Assembly: GCA_937983635.1 (NCBI GenBank)
Contig: CALJZR010000069.1
Coordinates: forward strand, 1-31,529
Source of the DNA: an uncultured bacterium
GTDB lineage: Bacteria; Patescibacteriota; Patescibacteriia; Patescibacteriales; UBA12465
Direction of reading: 5' to 3'
Length of the DNA stretch: 31,529 nucleotides
Positions 22,282 through 31,400 of this stretch are shown piece after piece. Within the stretch, counting starts at the first letter, position 1, and every line of letters starts with the position of its first letter. Made by a program: the position numbers and the translations under genes. The notes below the pieces were generated by a model. That model was not told the origin of the DNA and did no database searches. It saw only the letters and a list, made by a program, of their open reading frames with translations.

Positions 22282-22848
22282 ATGTCTAAAAATAAATTAA
22301 CCATTGTTATTATTCTTGTCGCTCTCTTGGTGATTATTGCTATTGTTTGGTGGCGCTGGTCTATTGCTCAAAAAAGCAATATTCAGTCAGTGGCGCCTAT
22401 AAACACATCGGCTTCAGCTGATAAGGCCGTTTTGCCCGGAGGCAATAAGATTAATGCGGAAAATAAAGTTGTGACCGCTGAAGGGGCGCCAGTAAAGTCC
22501 GATGTTATGCCCAATAGCCCTGAAGCGCCGAAAGCAGTGGTGGTAGAGCCGAAAAAGTTATCGGAAGCAGTGGTTAAAATTGAAGTTGGCAATAATAAAT
22601 TCAGTCCAGCTTCTTTTACCGTTAAAGCTGGGGCTCCGGTGTCATTGGCTTTTTCTTCTGTTGATAAAAAAGTCCATGTTATTACCTTTAGTGATCCCAG
22701 CCTGGCCGCTCTAGCTTTCGGCGTTGGCTCTGGTCAGATTAAGGCCATGTCTTTTAACGCCCCCTCTGCGCCTGGCAGCTATGAATTCCACTGCGACGTT
22801 CCCGGTCATAAGGCGACCGGAGAAATTGGCACTATGATTGTTGAGTAA
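22282..22848 (+). CDS. Membrane-anchored cupredoxin with complete type 1 copper site
   Basis: A 188-residue protein: transmembrane anchor (about 8-25), a long Ala/Pro/Lys-rich linker (about 30-95) and a C-terminal cupredoxin domain (about 97-188). The four expected copper ligands are visible: H132, C171, H176 and M185 in the pattern H...C-x4-H-x8-M, with the EFHCDVPGHKATGEIGTM motif of plastocyanin/amicyanin-like proteins. It probably binds copper and shuttles electrons or handles copper at the cell surface. It is followed 20 bases later by a paralogue lacking this site. Confidence 0.88.
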   Translation: MSKNKLTIVIILVALLVIIAIVWWRWSIAQKSNIQSVAPINTSASADKAVLPGGNKINAENKVVTAEGAPVKSDVMPNSPEAPKAVVVEPKKLSEAVVKIEVGNNKFSPASFTVKAGAPVSLAFSSVDKKVHVITFSDPSLAALAFGVGSGQIKAMSFNAPSAPGSYEFHCDVPGHKATGEIGTMIVE

Positions 22849-22868
22849 AGGTTTTAATAATTATATTT

Positions 22869-23492
22869 ATGTCTAACCCCCAAAACGCCAATAAATTTGG
22901 CAATCAAAAAGCCATTCTTCTGGCCCTGCTCGGCGTCGCTTTAATTCTCGTAGCCCTAGTTATTGTTGATTTAACCAGGAAGCCGGCAGCAAAAACTCCG
23001 GTAATCGAAACTCCGGCTGCCTTGGAAAATGAAGTTCAAGAGCCGCTTGTTTATGAGGATGTTTTAAATATGACCACGGAAAAGAAAGATGAATTTAAGG
23101 CCGATGTGCCCACGGATATTGTCGTCCCGGGAGTTGACACGCAATTAACGGAGACCGAAAAGAAAGAAATTGCTCTGCCGACGGTCGTGGTGCCAGCCGC
23201 TCCGGGCTCTACTTCTAAGTTTAGAAACTTTAAGATCAGTGCGGATCAGGGCGCTTTTATTCCCACTAAGGTTATAGCTAATGTCGGCGATACTGTTCAT
23301 ATTGATTTTACTGCAGTTGACGGTGAATATGATATTATTTTTCCCAGCTACAACATGATGCAGAAAGCGAGCAAGGGGCAGACTAAAGTTTTAGAATTTC
23401 AGGCCCTGCAAGAGGGTAGTTTTACCTATTATTGTTCTAGTTGTGGTGGCCCTGATGCCGGCCCGAAAGGGAACATTATTATTGTCCCCTAA
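22869..23492 (+). CDS. Membrane-anchored cupredoxin-like protein with altered metal site
   Basis: A 207-residue protein with the same plan as its neighbour: anchor (about 16-34), acidic/Pro-rich linker, and a C-terminal cupredoxin-like domain (about 117-207). The first His ligand is missing (DGEYDIIFP around 151-159), and the ligand loop reads YYCSSCGGPDAGPKG, giving C189 and C192 but no following His or Met. The CxxC recalls the CuA loop of cytochrome oxidase subunit II (CxxxC...H) but is one residue shorter and lacks the His. It may bind a different metal, form a disulfide, or be structural. A terminator follows. Confidence 0.8.
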   Translation: MSNPQNANKFGNQKAILLALLGVALILVALVIVDLTRKPAAKTPVIETPAALENEVQEPLVYEDVLNMTTEKKDEFKADVPTDIVVPGVDTQLTETEKKEIALPTVVVPAAPGSTSKFRNFKISADQGAFIPTKVIANVGDTVHIDFTAVDGEYDIIFPSYNMMQKASKGQTKVLEFQALQEGSFTYYCSSCGGPDAGPKGNIIIVP

Positions 23493-23522
23493 AATATTCA
23501 ATCTCTTTTATTTTTTAAAGAA

Positions 23523-23549
23523 ACGCCCGCCTTTTGGCGGGTGTTTTTT
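23523..23549 (+). terminator. Terminator after the cupredoxin genes
   Basis: A nine-pair stem (23523-23531 with 23536-23544, one G-U) with a TTTT loop and a following T run. Confidence 0.88.
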
Positions 23550-23620
23550 GTATTAAAAATATGTTTTTTTTGGGCTTGTCTTTGTTTTAGAAATCAGACT
23601 CAAAATTAGCTGAAAAAATG

Positions 23621-23649
23621 TTGCGATGATTCTGAAAATAAGGTATAAT
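23621..23649 (+). promoter_or_regulatory. Promoter of surface protein B, very short leader
   Basis: TTGCGA (23621-23626), a 17-base spacer and TATAAT (23644-23649). The start codon at 23665 would be only about nine bases into the transcript, too close for a normal ribosome-binding site. Confidence 0.6.
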
Positions 23650-23664
23650 TAGAGCATCGTCCGT

Positions 23665-26600
23665 ATGCTGAAAATACTCCTAAAATTAACGGCAAAAACG
23701 TTGACATTACTTTGTATTTCGGCGGTCTTTTTATTTTTTTCAACCTTAGAAACTAGAGCGGCTGTCGGCCTATCGGTTGGCCATAATGCTTTAAATCTTT
23801 TGCAGACGGAAAACTTGTTCTACGGCAACGTTGGTAGCGGCAGTCATGCTTCTAGCAGTTTTTTACTTTTTCAGAATAATGGTTCTGATCGCTTGCGCGT
23901 TGACATCTCTGGAAATCTCACCACCAGCGGCGCAATCACCGCCAACGCTTTCTCCGGCCCTTTAACTGGCCAGCTCAATGCCGCCAATGTTTCCAGCGGT
24001 CAGTTTGGCGCCAATGTTGGTAATGGTAATTTTAGTTTTCCGGGGAATGTGGGGATTGGGACGACGGCTCCAGGAGCAAAATTAGAAGTTTCTGATAGTG
24101 TTAATTTTGGGACAGGCAGCATAGTTTATCCGCGCATCACCCTAGGAAATACTTCAGGCGCAGCCATAGCGCCGAGCATACTATTGAGAGCTGGCAGTAG
24201 TAAATATGGGTGGGGGATAGGTGCACAAAATTTTGTGCATGATTCTTTGGAGTTTATGCGAACCACCAGCCTTGGCGGGGTGAGCTATAACTCCCCTTTG
24301 ATGGTCTTAAATTCTAGCGGCAATCTTGGAGTCGGAACCACCGCCCCAGATTCACGCCTTCATATTGTAGGCACCGGCCAACCTCTTTTGCATATTCAAA
24401 ACTCTAATGGAACCGATGGAATAACCGCCGGAATTTTATTTGGAGTTACGAATGCGACTGATTATCAGCAAGCAGGTATATTTTTTGAAAGACTTGGTGG
24501 TTCAGCTGAGGGCAGTTTGCATTTCGCCACTAAAAATGGTGGCGCTGGTAACGCAACTAAGGCAAATGCAAGGATGACAATAAACGCTAGTGGAAATGTT
24601 GGTATTGGCACGACTAATCCCACTGCTCGATTATATGTTAATGGTACTTCTATCTTTAACGATGTTGCTACCTTTACTCAGCCAGTAGTCGTAGGGGCGC
24701 CGGTTCTGGATACTCATGCCGCTACTAAGAATTATGTTGATTCGCAGATTTCCTCTTCTACTGGTGCTATCGCTTTCTGGGGGGGATCTGTTGGTTCTAA
24801 TATTTGGAGTTTAAATTCTGGTAATGTGGGTATTGGGACCACAACTCCGATTGAAAAATTAGAGATAGTCGGTAAAGCTAGAATAGGTAATAATACTATT
24901 TCTGGGGAGAATATAACGTTTGATGGGTCTACAACGGCAGGTATGAGAGTGGCGAACGCTAATGGTTATATTAGTTTAACACCATTAAATTCTAGTTGGG
25001 CACATATCTATACGGATAGGCCGCGTTTTATCTTTAACACGGAAGTGCAAATAATCGGCGGGGTATTAAATGCTTATAATAACACTGACTTGCGATTAGG
25101 CACCGCAACTGGAGCAGAAAAAATGAGAATAACTACTACGGGTAATGTGGGTATTGGCACCACTAACCCTACCGCAAAGTTATATGTAAATGGCACCTCT
25201 ATCTTTAATGACGTCGCCACCTTCACTCAGCCAGTAGTCGTAGGGGCTCCGGTCTTAAATACTCACGCCGCTACTAAGAATTATGTTGATTCGCAGATTT
25301 CCTCGTCAACCGGGGCAATTGCTCTTTGGGGCGGAGCTGTTGGTTCCAATATCTGGAGTTTGAATTCTGGTAATGTGGGGATTGGGACAACTACACCAGG
25401 AAGCCTCTTAAGTCTTGATGGTGCGAGCACAATTGCTGGAGGTATAACATTTAATAGGACTAACACGGGATTTTTTTCGGGGTATACTAATGAAATTAAT
25501 GCATCAATCAATGGTCTAACGGAGTTTAGATTAAATGCAAGTTATTTAGATTTGTACGATAATACTAGACTTAGATTGGTTAACGAGGCCCCTAGCGCGG
25601 TTAACCCAGTGTTCGTCCCTAATGGCAGCGATGACGATACGGGTATCGGTTATGCCGGGACTAACACCCTTTCCTTGATTGCGAATGGAGTGAATGGGTT
25701 AAATGTTAATGGCAACGGCAACGTGGGTATTGGTACTATTAGCCCTAACAGCCGTCTCCACGTTTATAATTCCGCAGCTAATGCAGAGATTGATATCCAA
25801 AGTTTAGTTGGCGCTGGTAATCACTGGGGTCTTTATAATAATCTCTCGGATAATAGTTTCCGTCTCTGGGGGGGCAGTGATTTTATGTCCGTACTAAGGA
25901 CTAGCGGTAATGTGGGCATTGGCATCACTAATCCTAGTTCCCAATTATACGTTTATAATGACAGTGGGGCAGCTCCGGTCGCCACTTTTGATTCTCATTA
26001 CACTTCTTCTTCTACTTTTGGCGGTATTGATATTTTTCGTTCTGGCACCAAAGCTCCGGGCGAAGGTATTAGCTATCTATTTTCGGCGCTTGATAACGGA
26101 GGGGCAAGGCAGGAATATGCCGGCATTGCCGGCCAGATTGAAGCTAATACTGTCAATGCTGAGCAGGGAAGAATGATATTTTTTACTACCGATAATGGTG
26201 CTACTAGGAGCGAAAAAGTAAGAATAACTAGCAATGGCCGAGTTGGCATCGGCGTCACTAATCCCATTTTAGCCTTAAGCGTGGATGGCACTTCCGGTTT
26301 GCCAGCAAGTTCTGGTAATAATCAGGTCGGTTCCCTCAGACTTGGTTATGCCGGCGGCGGCAATGTTTTAGATTTTGGTGTTAATGTGGGCGGAACTACT
26401 TGGCTTCAAGCGACCACCAAAGATGATTTATCCCGCTATTATTCTCTCGTTTTAAATCCTAATGGGGGCAACGTCGGTATCGGTACCACTAATCCTACCG
26501 ATGAATTTTATGTTAATGCCTCCTCCATATTTAACGATGTTGCCACCTTCACGCAACCAGTAATTGTTGGTGCTCCAGTTTTAAGCGGACATGCCGCTAC

Positions 26601-28377
26601 CAAGAATTATGTAGATTCGCAGATTTCTTCTTCTACTGGCGCTATCGCTTTTTGGACTGGATCTTTAGCGGGTAATATTAATAGCGCTAATTCTGGCAAT
26701 GTTGGGATTGGGACGACGACGCCAACAGAAAAATTACACGTCGTTGTTTCTGGTAACGGGCATCCAACGATTGAAAGCGCGTCCGCGTCATCCTATCTTA
26801 CTTTGCTTATTAAGAATTCTAGTCAGATATGGCAGCTAGGCTTTCATGGTGATAGTAGTAATTTTAGAATTAGAAATGGGACAACAGGTGTCTACCCATT
26901 TGTAATTGCTACCTCTAGTAATATCGGGATTGGCACTGTCAGTCCCAACAGCCGCCTTCATGTCTATAGTGCTTCCCCTAATGCAGAGATTGATATCCAA
27001 AGTTTAGTTGGCGCTGGTAATCACTGGGGGCTTTATAATAATCTCTCGGATAATAGTTTCCGTCTCTGGGGCGGGAGTGATCATTTAACAGTTTTGCGTG
27101 GTGGAAATGTTGGTGTCGGCACTAGTAGTCCAGCCACTAAATTAGATGTCTGGGGTAATATTTATATTAATTCGGCTACACATAATAACACCACCACCTT
27201 AGCTTTTGCTACTAATGGCAGCCCCTATCACCAAATATTTTCTAATCGGCAAACCGGCGAATTCTCTATTAGGGCTGGTGTCGGCGGTAGTGGTCATTAT
27301 ATAACTTTTGGATCAGGCGATGGTTCTGAAAAAATGAGAATTGCTACTACTGGTAACGTAGGAATTGGAACAGCTGCACCAGGGGCAAAGTTGCACATAT
27401 TTAATGCCACCTCTACCCCTTATAAAGCTTTAGTTCTTGATAACGATTCTACCGTGGACGGTTCTGGGTCGATTGTTCATTTTGTGTCTTCTTCTGATGA
27501 AAATGTTGGCGCTCAGATTGCGGGTGGCAGAGAAAGCACTGGTGGTACAAGTTATTTGAAATTTACCAATTATCTTAACGGTACGGGATTTGTAGAAAGG
27601 ATGAGAATATCGGGTTCCGGCAACGTCGGCATCGGCACCACCACTCCTGCGACCAGATTGACGGTTATTGGTTCGGGTAATTACAGCATTGATGCTGGTA
27701 ATTATAGAATTGGCAATGTTGCCACTCCGGTTTCTGCTTTGGATGCAGTTAATAAATCTTATCTTGATTCTGCTGTTGGTGCTGCACAAAATGCTTTCTG
27801 GAATCTGTCAGGATCTAATTTATTTGCCTCTTCTAGCTCTTGGAATGTCGGTATTGGTACTAGCAGTCCGAGCACTAAGTTAGATGTTATCGGCGGTTTG
27901 CGGATTACCGGTCCTTTGCAGTTAAGTAATGTTTTGTATATGGGTGGCGGTAATCGGGTTTTGATGGTTGATAATGCGGGTAATGTTAGCGCTACTTCCA
28001 CTGCGCCCTCTGCCAGTACTGTGCCCGTTTTTGTCGGTATCACCCCTTCTTCCTATAACGGCACTAGCGGTGGCAATCCGGGCTATGCTTATGCAAATTC
28101 TGTTTGTGCCGCCGCTTTCTCCGGTTCTCATGTTTGTACTACCTATGAGATGTTAAATACTATCAATGCCAGCAGCACCATGCCGACGGCTGATGCCTGG
28201 ATTCATGCTGGGCCTCCTGGTTATACAGTTTTGGCTAATGATTGCGATGGTCGCCGCAGCGCTTCAGCTGCTGCTTATGGCGTTTATTGGCAGATGTCTG
28301 ACTCTAGTTATGCTCCTCATGGCCGCGGTTTGTTGATGACTTGCAATAATTCACTGCAGTACGCTTGTTGTAAATAA
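23665..28377 (+). CDS. Giant secreted GIGTT-repeat fibre protein B with Cys-containing C-terminal domain
   Basis: A 1570-residue protein with a signal peptide (about 1-32, ending TRA) and about 16 GNVGIGTTxP units separated by variable spacers. Several spacers are shared with protein A at DNA level (leader cassette, KNYVDSQ cassette three times, LVGAGNHWG cassette twice, SGNYSINAGNYRIGNV cassette). The C-terminal 115 residues differ wholly from protein A: a compact domain from about VPVFVGITPSSYNG, containing GSHVCTTYEML and ending QYACCK, with six cysteines and several Trp/Tyr, suggesting a disulfide-stabilised binding head. I do not recognise its family with certainty. Gene C follows 43 bases later without a visible terminator. 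Confidence 0.85.
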   Translation: MLKILLKLTAKTLTLLCISAVFLFFSTLETRAAVGLSVGHNALNLLQTENLFYGNVGSGSHASSSFLLFQNNGSDRLRVDISGNLTTSGAITANAFSGPLTGQLNAANVSSGQFGANVGNGNFSFPGNVGIGTTAPGAKLEVSDSVNFGTGSIVYPRITLGNTSGAAIAPSILLRAGSSKYGWGIGAQNFVHDSLEFMRTTSLGGVSYNSPLMVLNSSGNLGVGTTAPDSRLHIVGTGQPLLHIQNSNGTDGITAGILFGVTNATDYQQAGIFFERLGGSAEGSLHFATKNGGAGNATKANARMTINASGNVGIGTTNPTARLYVNGTSIFNDVATFTQPVVVGAPVLDTHAATKNYVDSQISSSTGAIAFWGGSVGSNIWSLNSGNVGIGTTTPIEKLEIVGKARIGNNTISGENITFDGSTTAGMRVANANGYISLTPLNSSWAHIYTDRPRFIFNTEVQIIGGVLNAYNNTDLRLGTATGAEKMRITTTGNVGIGTTNPTAKLYVNGTSIFNDVATFTQPVVVGAPVLNTHAATKNYVDSQISSSTGAIALWGGAVGSNIWSLNSGNVGIGTTTPGSLLSLDGASTIAGGITFNRTNTGFFSGYTNEINASINGLTEFRLNASYLDLYDNTRLRLVNEAPSAVNPVFVPNGSDDDTGIGYAGTNTLSLIANGVNGLNVNGNGNVGIGTISPNSRLHVYNSAANAEIDIQSLVGAGNHWGLYNNLSDNSFRLWGGSDFMSVLRTSGNVGIGITNPSSQLYVYNDSGAAPVATFDSHYTSSSTFGGIDIFRSGTKAPGEGISYLFSALDNGGARQEYAGIAGQIEANTVNAEQGRMIFFTTDNGATRSEKVRITSNGRVGIGVTNPILALSVDGTSGLPASSGNNQVGSLRLGYAGGGNVLDFGVNVGGTTWLQATTKDDLSRYYSLVLNPNGGNVGIGTTNPTDEFYVNASSIFNDVATFTQPVIVGAPVLSGHAATKNYVDSQISSSTGAIAFWTGSLAGNINSANSGNVGIGTTTPTEKLHVVVSGNGHPTIESASASSYLTLLIKNSSQIWQLGFHGDSSNFRIRNGTTGVYPFVIATSSNIGIGTVSPNSRLHVYSASPNAEIDIQSLVGAGNHWGLYNNLSDNSFRLWGGSDHLTVLRGGNVGVGTSSPATKLDVWGNIYINSATHNNTTTLAFATNGSPYHQIFSNRQTGEFSIRAGVGGSGHYITFGSGDGSEKMRIATTGNVGIGTAAPGAKLHIFNATSTPYKALVLDNDSTVDGSGSIVHFVSSSDENVGAQIAGGRESTGGTSYLKFTNYLNGTGFVERMRISGSGNVGIGTTTPATRLTVIGSGNYSIDAGNYRIGNVATPVSALDAVNKSYLDSAVGAAQNAFWNLSGSNLFASSSSWNVGIGTSSPSTKLDVIGGLRITGPLQLSNVLYMGGGNRVLMVDNAGNVSATSTAPSASTVPVFVGITPSSYNGTSGGNPGYAYANSVCAAAFSGSHVCTTYEMLNTINASSTMPTADAWIHAGPPGYTVLANDCDGRRSASAAAYGVYWQMSDSSYAPHGRGLLMTCNNSLQYACCK
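23960..24070 (+). repeat. Leader cassette, copy in protein B
   Basis: Counterpart of the cassette at about 13085-13195, coding for LTGQLNAANVSSGQFGAN to the first GIGTT unit. Confidence 0.8.
24594..24783 (+). repeat. TARLYVNGTS-KNYVDSQ cassette, copy 3 (protein B)
   Basis: Codes for the same module as the two copies in protein A. One amino acid change in the middle (LDTHAAT instead of LNTHAAT). Confidence 0.85.
25144..25332 (+). repeat. TARLYVNGTS-KNYVDSQ cassette, copy 4 (protein B)
   Basis: Its left half is almost base-identical to copy 1 of protein A, while its right half (TCCTCGTCAAC, GGGGCAATTGC) matches copy 2, as if assembled from both. Confidence 0.82.
25745..25885 (+). repeat. LVGAGNHWG cassette, copy 1 in protein B
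   Basis: About 90 bases from AATGCAGAGATTGATATCC onward match the copy at about 26983-27075 at nearly every position. Confidence 0.85.
26468..26655 (+). repeat. KNYVDSQ cassette, copy 5 (protein B), most diverged
   Basis: Same module but with NPTDEFYVNASS and LSGHAAT instead of the common NPTARLYVNGTS and LNTHAAT. Confidence 0.8.
26940..27085 (+). repeat. LVGAGNHWG cassette, copy 2 in protein B
   Basis: Near-identical to the copy at about 25745-25885. Both are more diverged from the copy in protein A. Confidence 0.85.
27645..27825 (+). repeat. SGNYSINAGNYRIGNV cassette, copy in protein B
   Basis: Counterpart of 14395-14560 in protein A. It lies directly before the last GIGTT unit and the Cys-containing head domain. 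Confidence 0.8.
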
Positions 28378-28420
28378 AATAAATATATATTGTTGGTTTT
28401 ATAAAATCATTCTTTAGCTT

Positions 28421-31400
28421 ATGCTGAGAAAAAAACTTTTAATAATCACTTTCGCTTTGGTGGGCGCGCTTATTTCCTCACCAGTTTTAGCTAATAATTG
28501 TCCTAGTGCATCTCCTTCTGGTGAGGGTTGTCTAGCTGGCACTTATTATTGTAGCGGCGGCTGTCGTTCCGGCTTAAGCTGGTGTCCTACTTGGTCGCCG
28601 AGCCCAACTTGCGCCAGCGGCCTCGACTGTTCTAATTGTAGCGGAGCTGATTCTTGCGGTGTCTGTAATGCTTGTAATTCCGGCTATCGTCTTTGCGGTG
28701 CTTATCCTGATAGTTTTTGTAAAGCCAACGGCACTTTACCGGCTAATTGTGCTAGCTATAATACTAATTGCGATGCCTGCGCTTCCTGTGTGGCCGGCTA
28801 TACTCTTAACGCCGGTGCTTGCGTACCTGCCACTTTAAAATTAGGTTCAAGCTCAGTTTCTGGGACAAACGTAGTTCAGGGAGGAGTAGATTCTTCTTTA
28901 TTTGTTTCTGGTAATAAGGTGGGAATTGGCATTTCTGCGCCGACCGCCAACTTGCAGCTTAACGCTACCAACAATACCGAGGGCTTGAGAATCATCACTA
29001 GCAATTATTCCCCTTTTATTATCCGTAACAGCACTGACACGGCTGATCTTTTCCGAATTGATCAAGATGGTAACATCACCTCTTTAGGGAATATGTCTGG
29101 CTCTAATACCTATTGGAATTTTAGCGGTTCCAGCTTGTTTGCCTCTTCCACTACTTGGAATGTCGGTATTGGCACGACTAATGCCACTGATAAATTAACA
29201 GTTGTCGGCGGGATTAACTCTAATAGTATTATTAATGGTTTGAGTTTGTGTATTAATGGTGACTGTAAAACGAGCTGGGGGGATGCTGGCTGGGCTTTTG
29301 ACGGTAATACTGTTGGTCAAACTAAATCTTTTGGTACTTTAGATAATTATTCAATTCCTTTTTTAACTAATGGTGTTGAGCGCATGCGCTTAACTAATAC
29401 TGGTAATTTAGTAATTGGTACCAGCACCACCGGTGTTCGCTTGCACGTGGAGAGTACGCAGGGAGCGGTCGCTTTCTTTAAGAGCAAGCTTAACGGCGGC
29501 TCCTATGCCGGCTATATCGGCAATGGCCAGACCTTTTCTGGGGAAGAATTCGGTTTATATTACGCTGATGGCGTCTTTGATAATCGTTTAGCGGTTTATA
29601 ATCTTAATAATTCGCTGTTTCTTTATGGCGGTCATCTAAGTAGTGATGCTTCTTTAGCTATCAATAATAATACCGGCAATGTCGGTATTGGGACGACAAA
29701 TCCTACTCAGAGATTAGAAATTGGCGGTAATGTTTTATTGCAGGCTGGAAATATTTTGTATTTTAGAGATAATACTAGCTATATAAATGAGGCGTCGGGT
29801 CTAAATATAGTGGCGGGCGACACTAGGAGTTTAAATTTAGCTGGTGGTAGCGGTACCGATTTGACAATTACTAGCGCTGGAAACGTCGGAATTGGAACGA
29901 CCACGCCTACGGCAAAACTGGAAGTTTCTTCTGCTGGTGGGTCTGGCAGTGGGATGAGCCTAAGAATGACGAATGCTGCTAGCTATGGAACTATTGATTT
30001 CAATACGCCAAGCGGCCTGATCGGGCAATTCGTCACGACCGGGGCTAGTTTCACTAGCGGATCATTCTTAAACAATGAGGTCGCTTTGACTAATTCGTTA
30101 TCAAGCATCCATCTTTCCGCTTATAGCGCCAATGGCTTTATAAGGTTTACTACGGGTGCAAACTCTACAGCCAATGAAAGGATGAGGATTACTAACACTG
30201 GCAATGTGGGCATCGGCACTACTACCCCGGGCACCTATCGTCTCAGTGTTGACGGCACCACTAGATTAAATGGAGCGGTTACCACCAGTCTCTCTGGCTC
30301 TGGTAATCGTTGTGTTTATGTTGATGCCAGCGGCAATCTATTAGCTAAAGGCGTTGACTGCGGCACGGCTACCGGTGGTGATAATATGGGCGATCATTCC
30401 GCTACTCAAAACGTCAAACTAAATTCCTATTGGCTTTCCGGCGATGGTGGCAATGAAGGGGTTTTTGTTGATAGTTCTGGCGGCGTCGGAGTGGGAACCA
30501 ACTCTATTACCGCTGGTTTACGTTTATCTGTAAATGGTAATCTGAGTTCTTCTGGCACCGTTTCTTTCACTGGCCCAGTTTTTGCTGGCGGTGGTAATCG
30601 CGTGCTTACAGTTGATAATACTGGCGTTTTAGGGGCCACAGCCATGACTTCTTTACCCGCTGGCACCACCAGCTACACTCTCCGCTATGACGGCTCTAAC
30701 TGGGTAAGTAATGGCAATATTTTCAATAATGGTACTAATGTCGGGATTGGGGCGACCAATCCTGGAGCAAAGCTTGAGGTAAATGGTTCAATAAGATTAA
30801 CATCGGGCGCCACTACTAGTGATATTATTTTGCCAACGGCTGGGCAAAGAATATCTATCGGTAGTTACGGAACAATTTCTCAAACCATTGGTGGCGCTTC
30901 ATATATTCAGGGTAATGGTGTAGCTGCTTCTAGAATAACTAATAATTATCTAACCAAATCCGGAAGTGCTTCAGATAGCGCTCAATATATAGCTATGCGG
31001 TATGATAGGGGGATTTGGCTTGGCACTGGCATAGGTGCTGGTGATGCCATCGGAACCGAGTATTCGGATAGTGTAAACACCAGACTGATTTTTGACACCT
31101 CTGGTAATATAGGTTTTGGTGGCACAATTTCTAACCTTTCTACCTTTGCTGGTGCAAGTATGGTGATTAAGAGCGGCAATATTGGTATCGGTACTACTAA
31201 CCCTGGCGCCTATAAATTAAATGTTGTTGGTTCCTCTAATCTCGGCGGCAATGTTACTGCTACCGGCACCGTTTCTTTTACGGGCGTAGTCTTTGCTGGC
31301 GGCGGTAACCGCATGATTACGGTTGATAATGCTGGCGTCTTAGGAGCAGCGGCTCTGCCGACATCTTTACCCTCCGGTACCACCAGCTATACCCTCCGCT

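Noticed and set aside
17165..28377. A diversity-generating retroelement with template repeat next to the RT and variable repeat at the end of protein B
   Set aside because: I compared the 17165-17489 gap by eye with the C-terminal coding DNA of proteins A and B and saw no matching 100-base segment with adenine-only differences. The RT motif B also lacks the DGR Ser-Gln. A distant template outside the window cannot be excluded.
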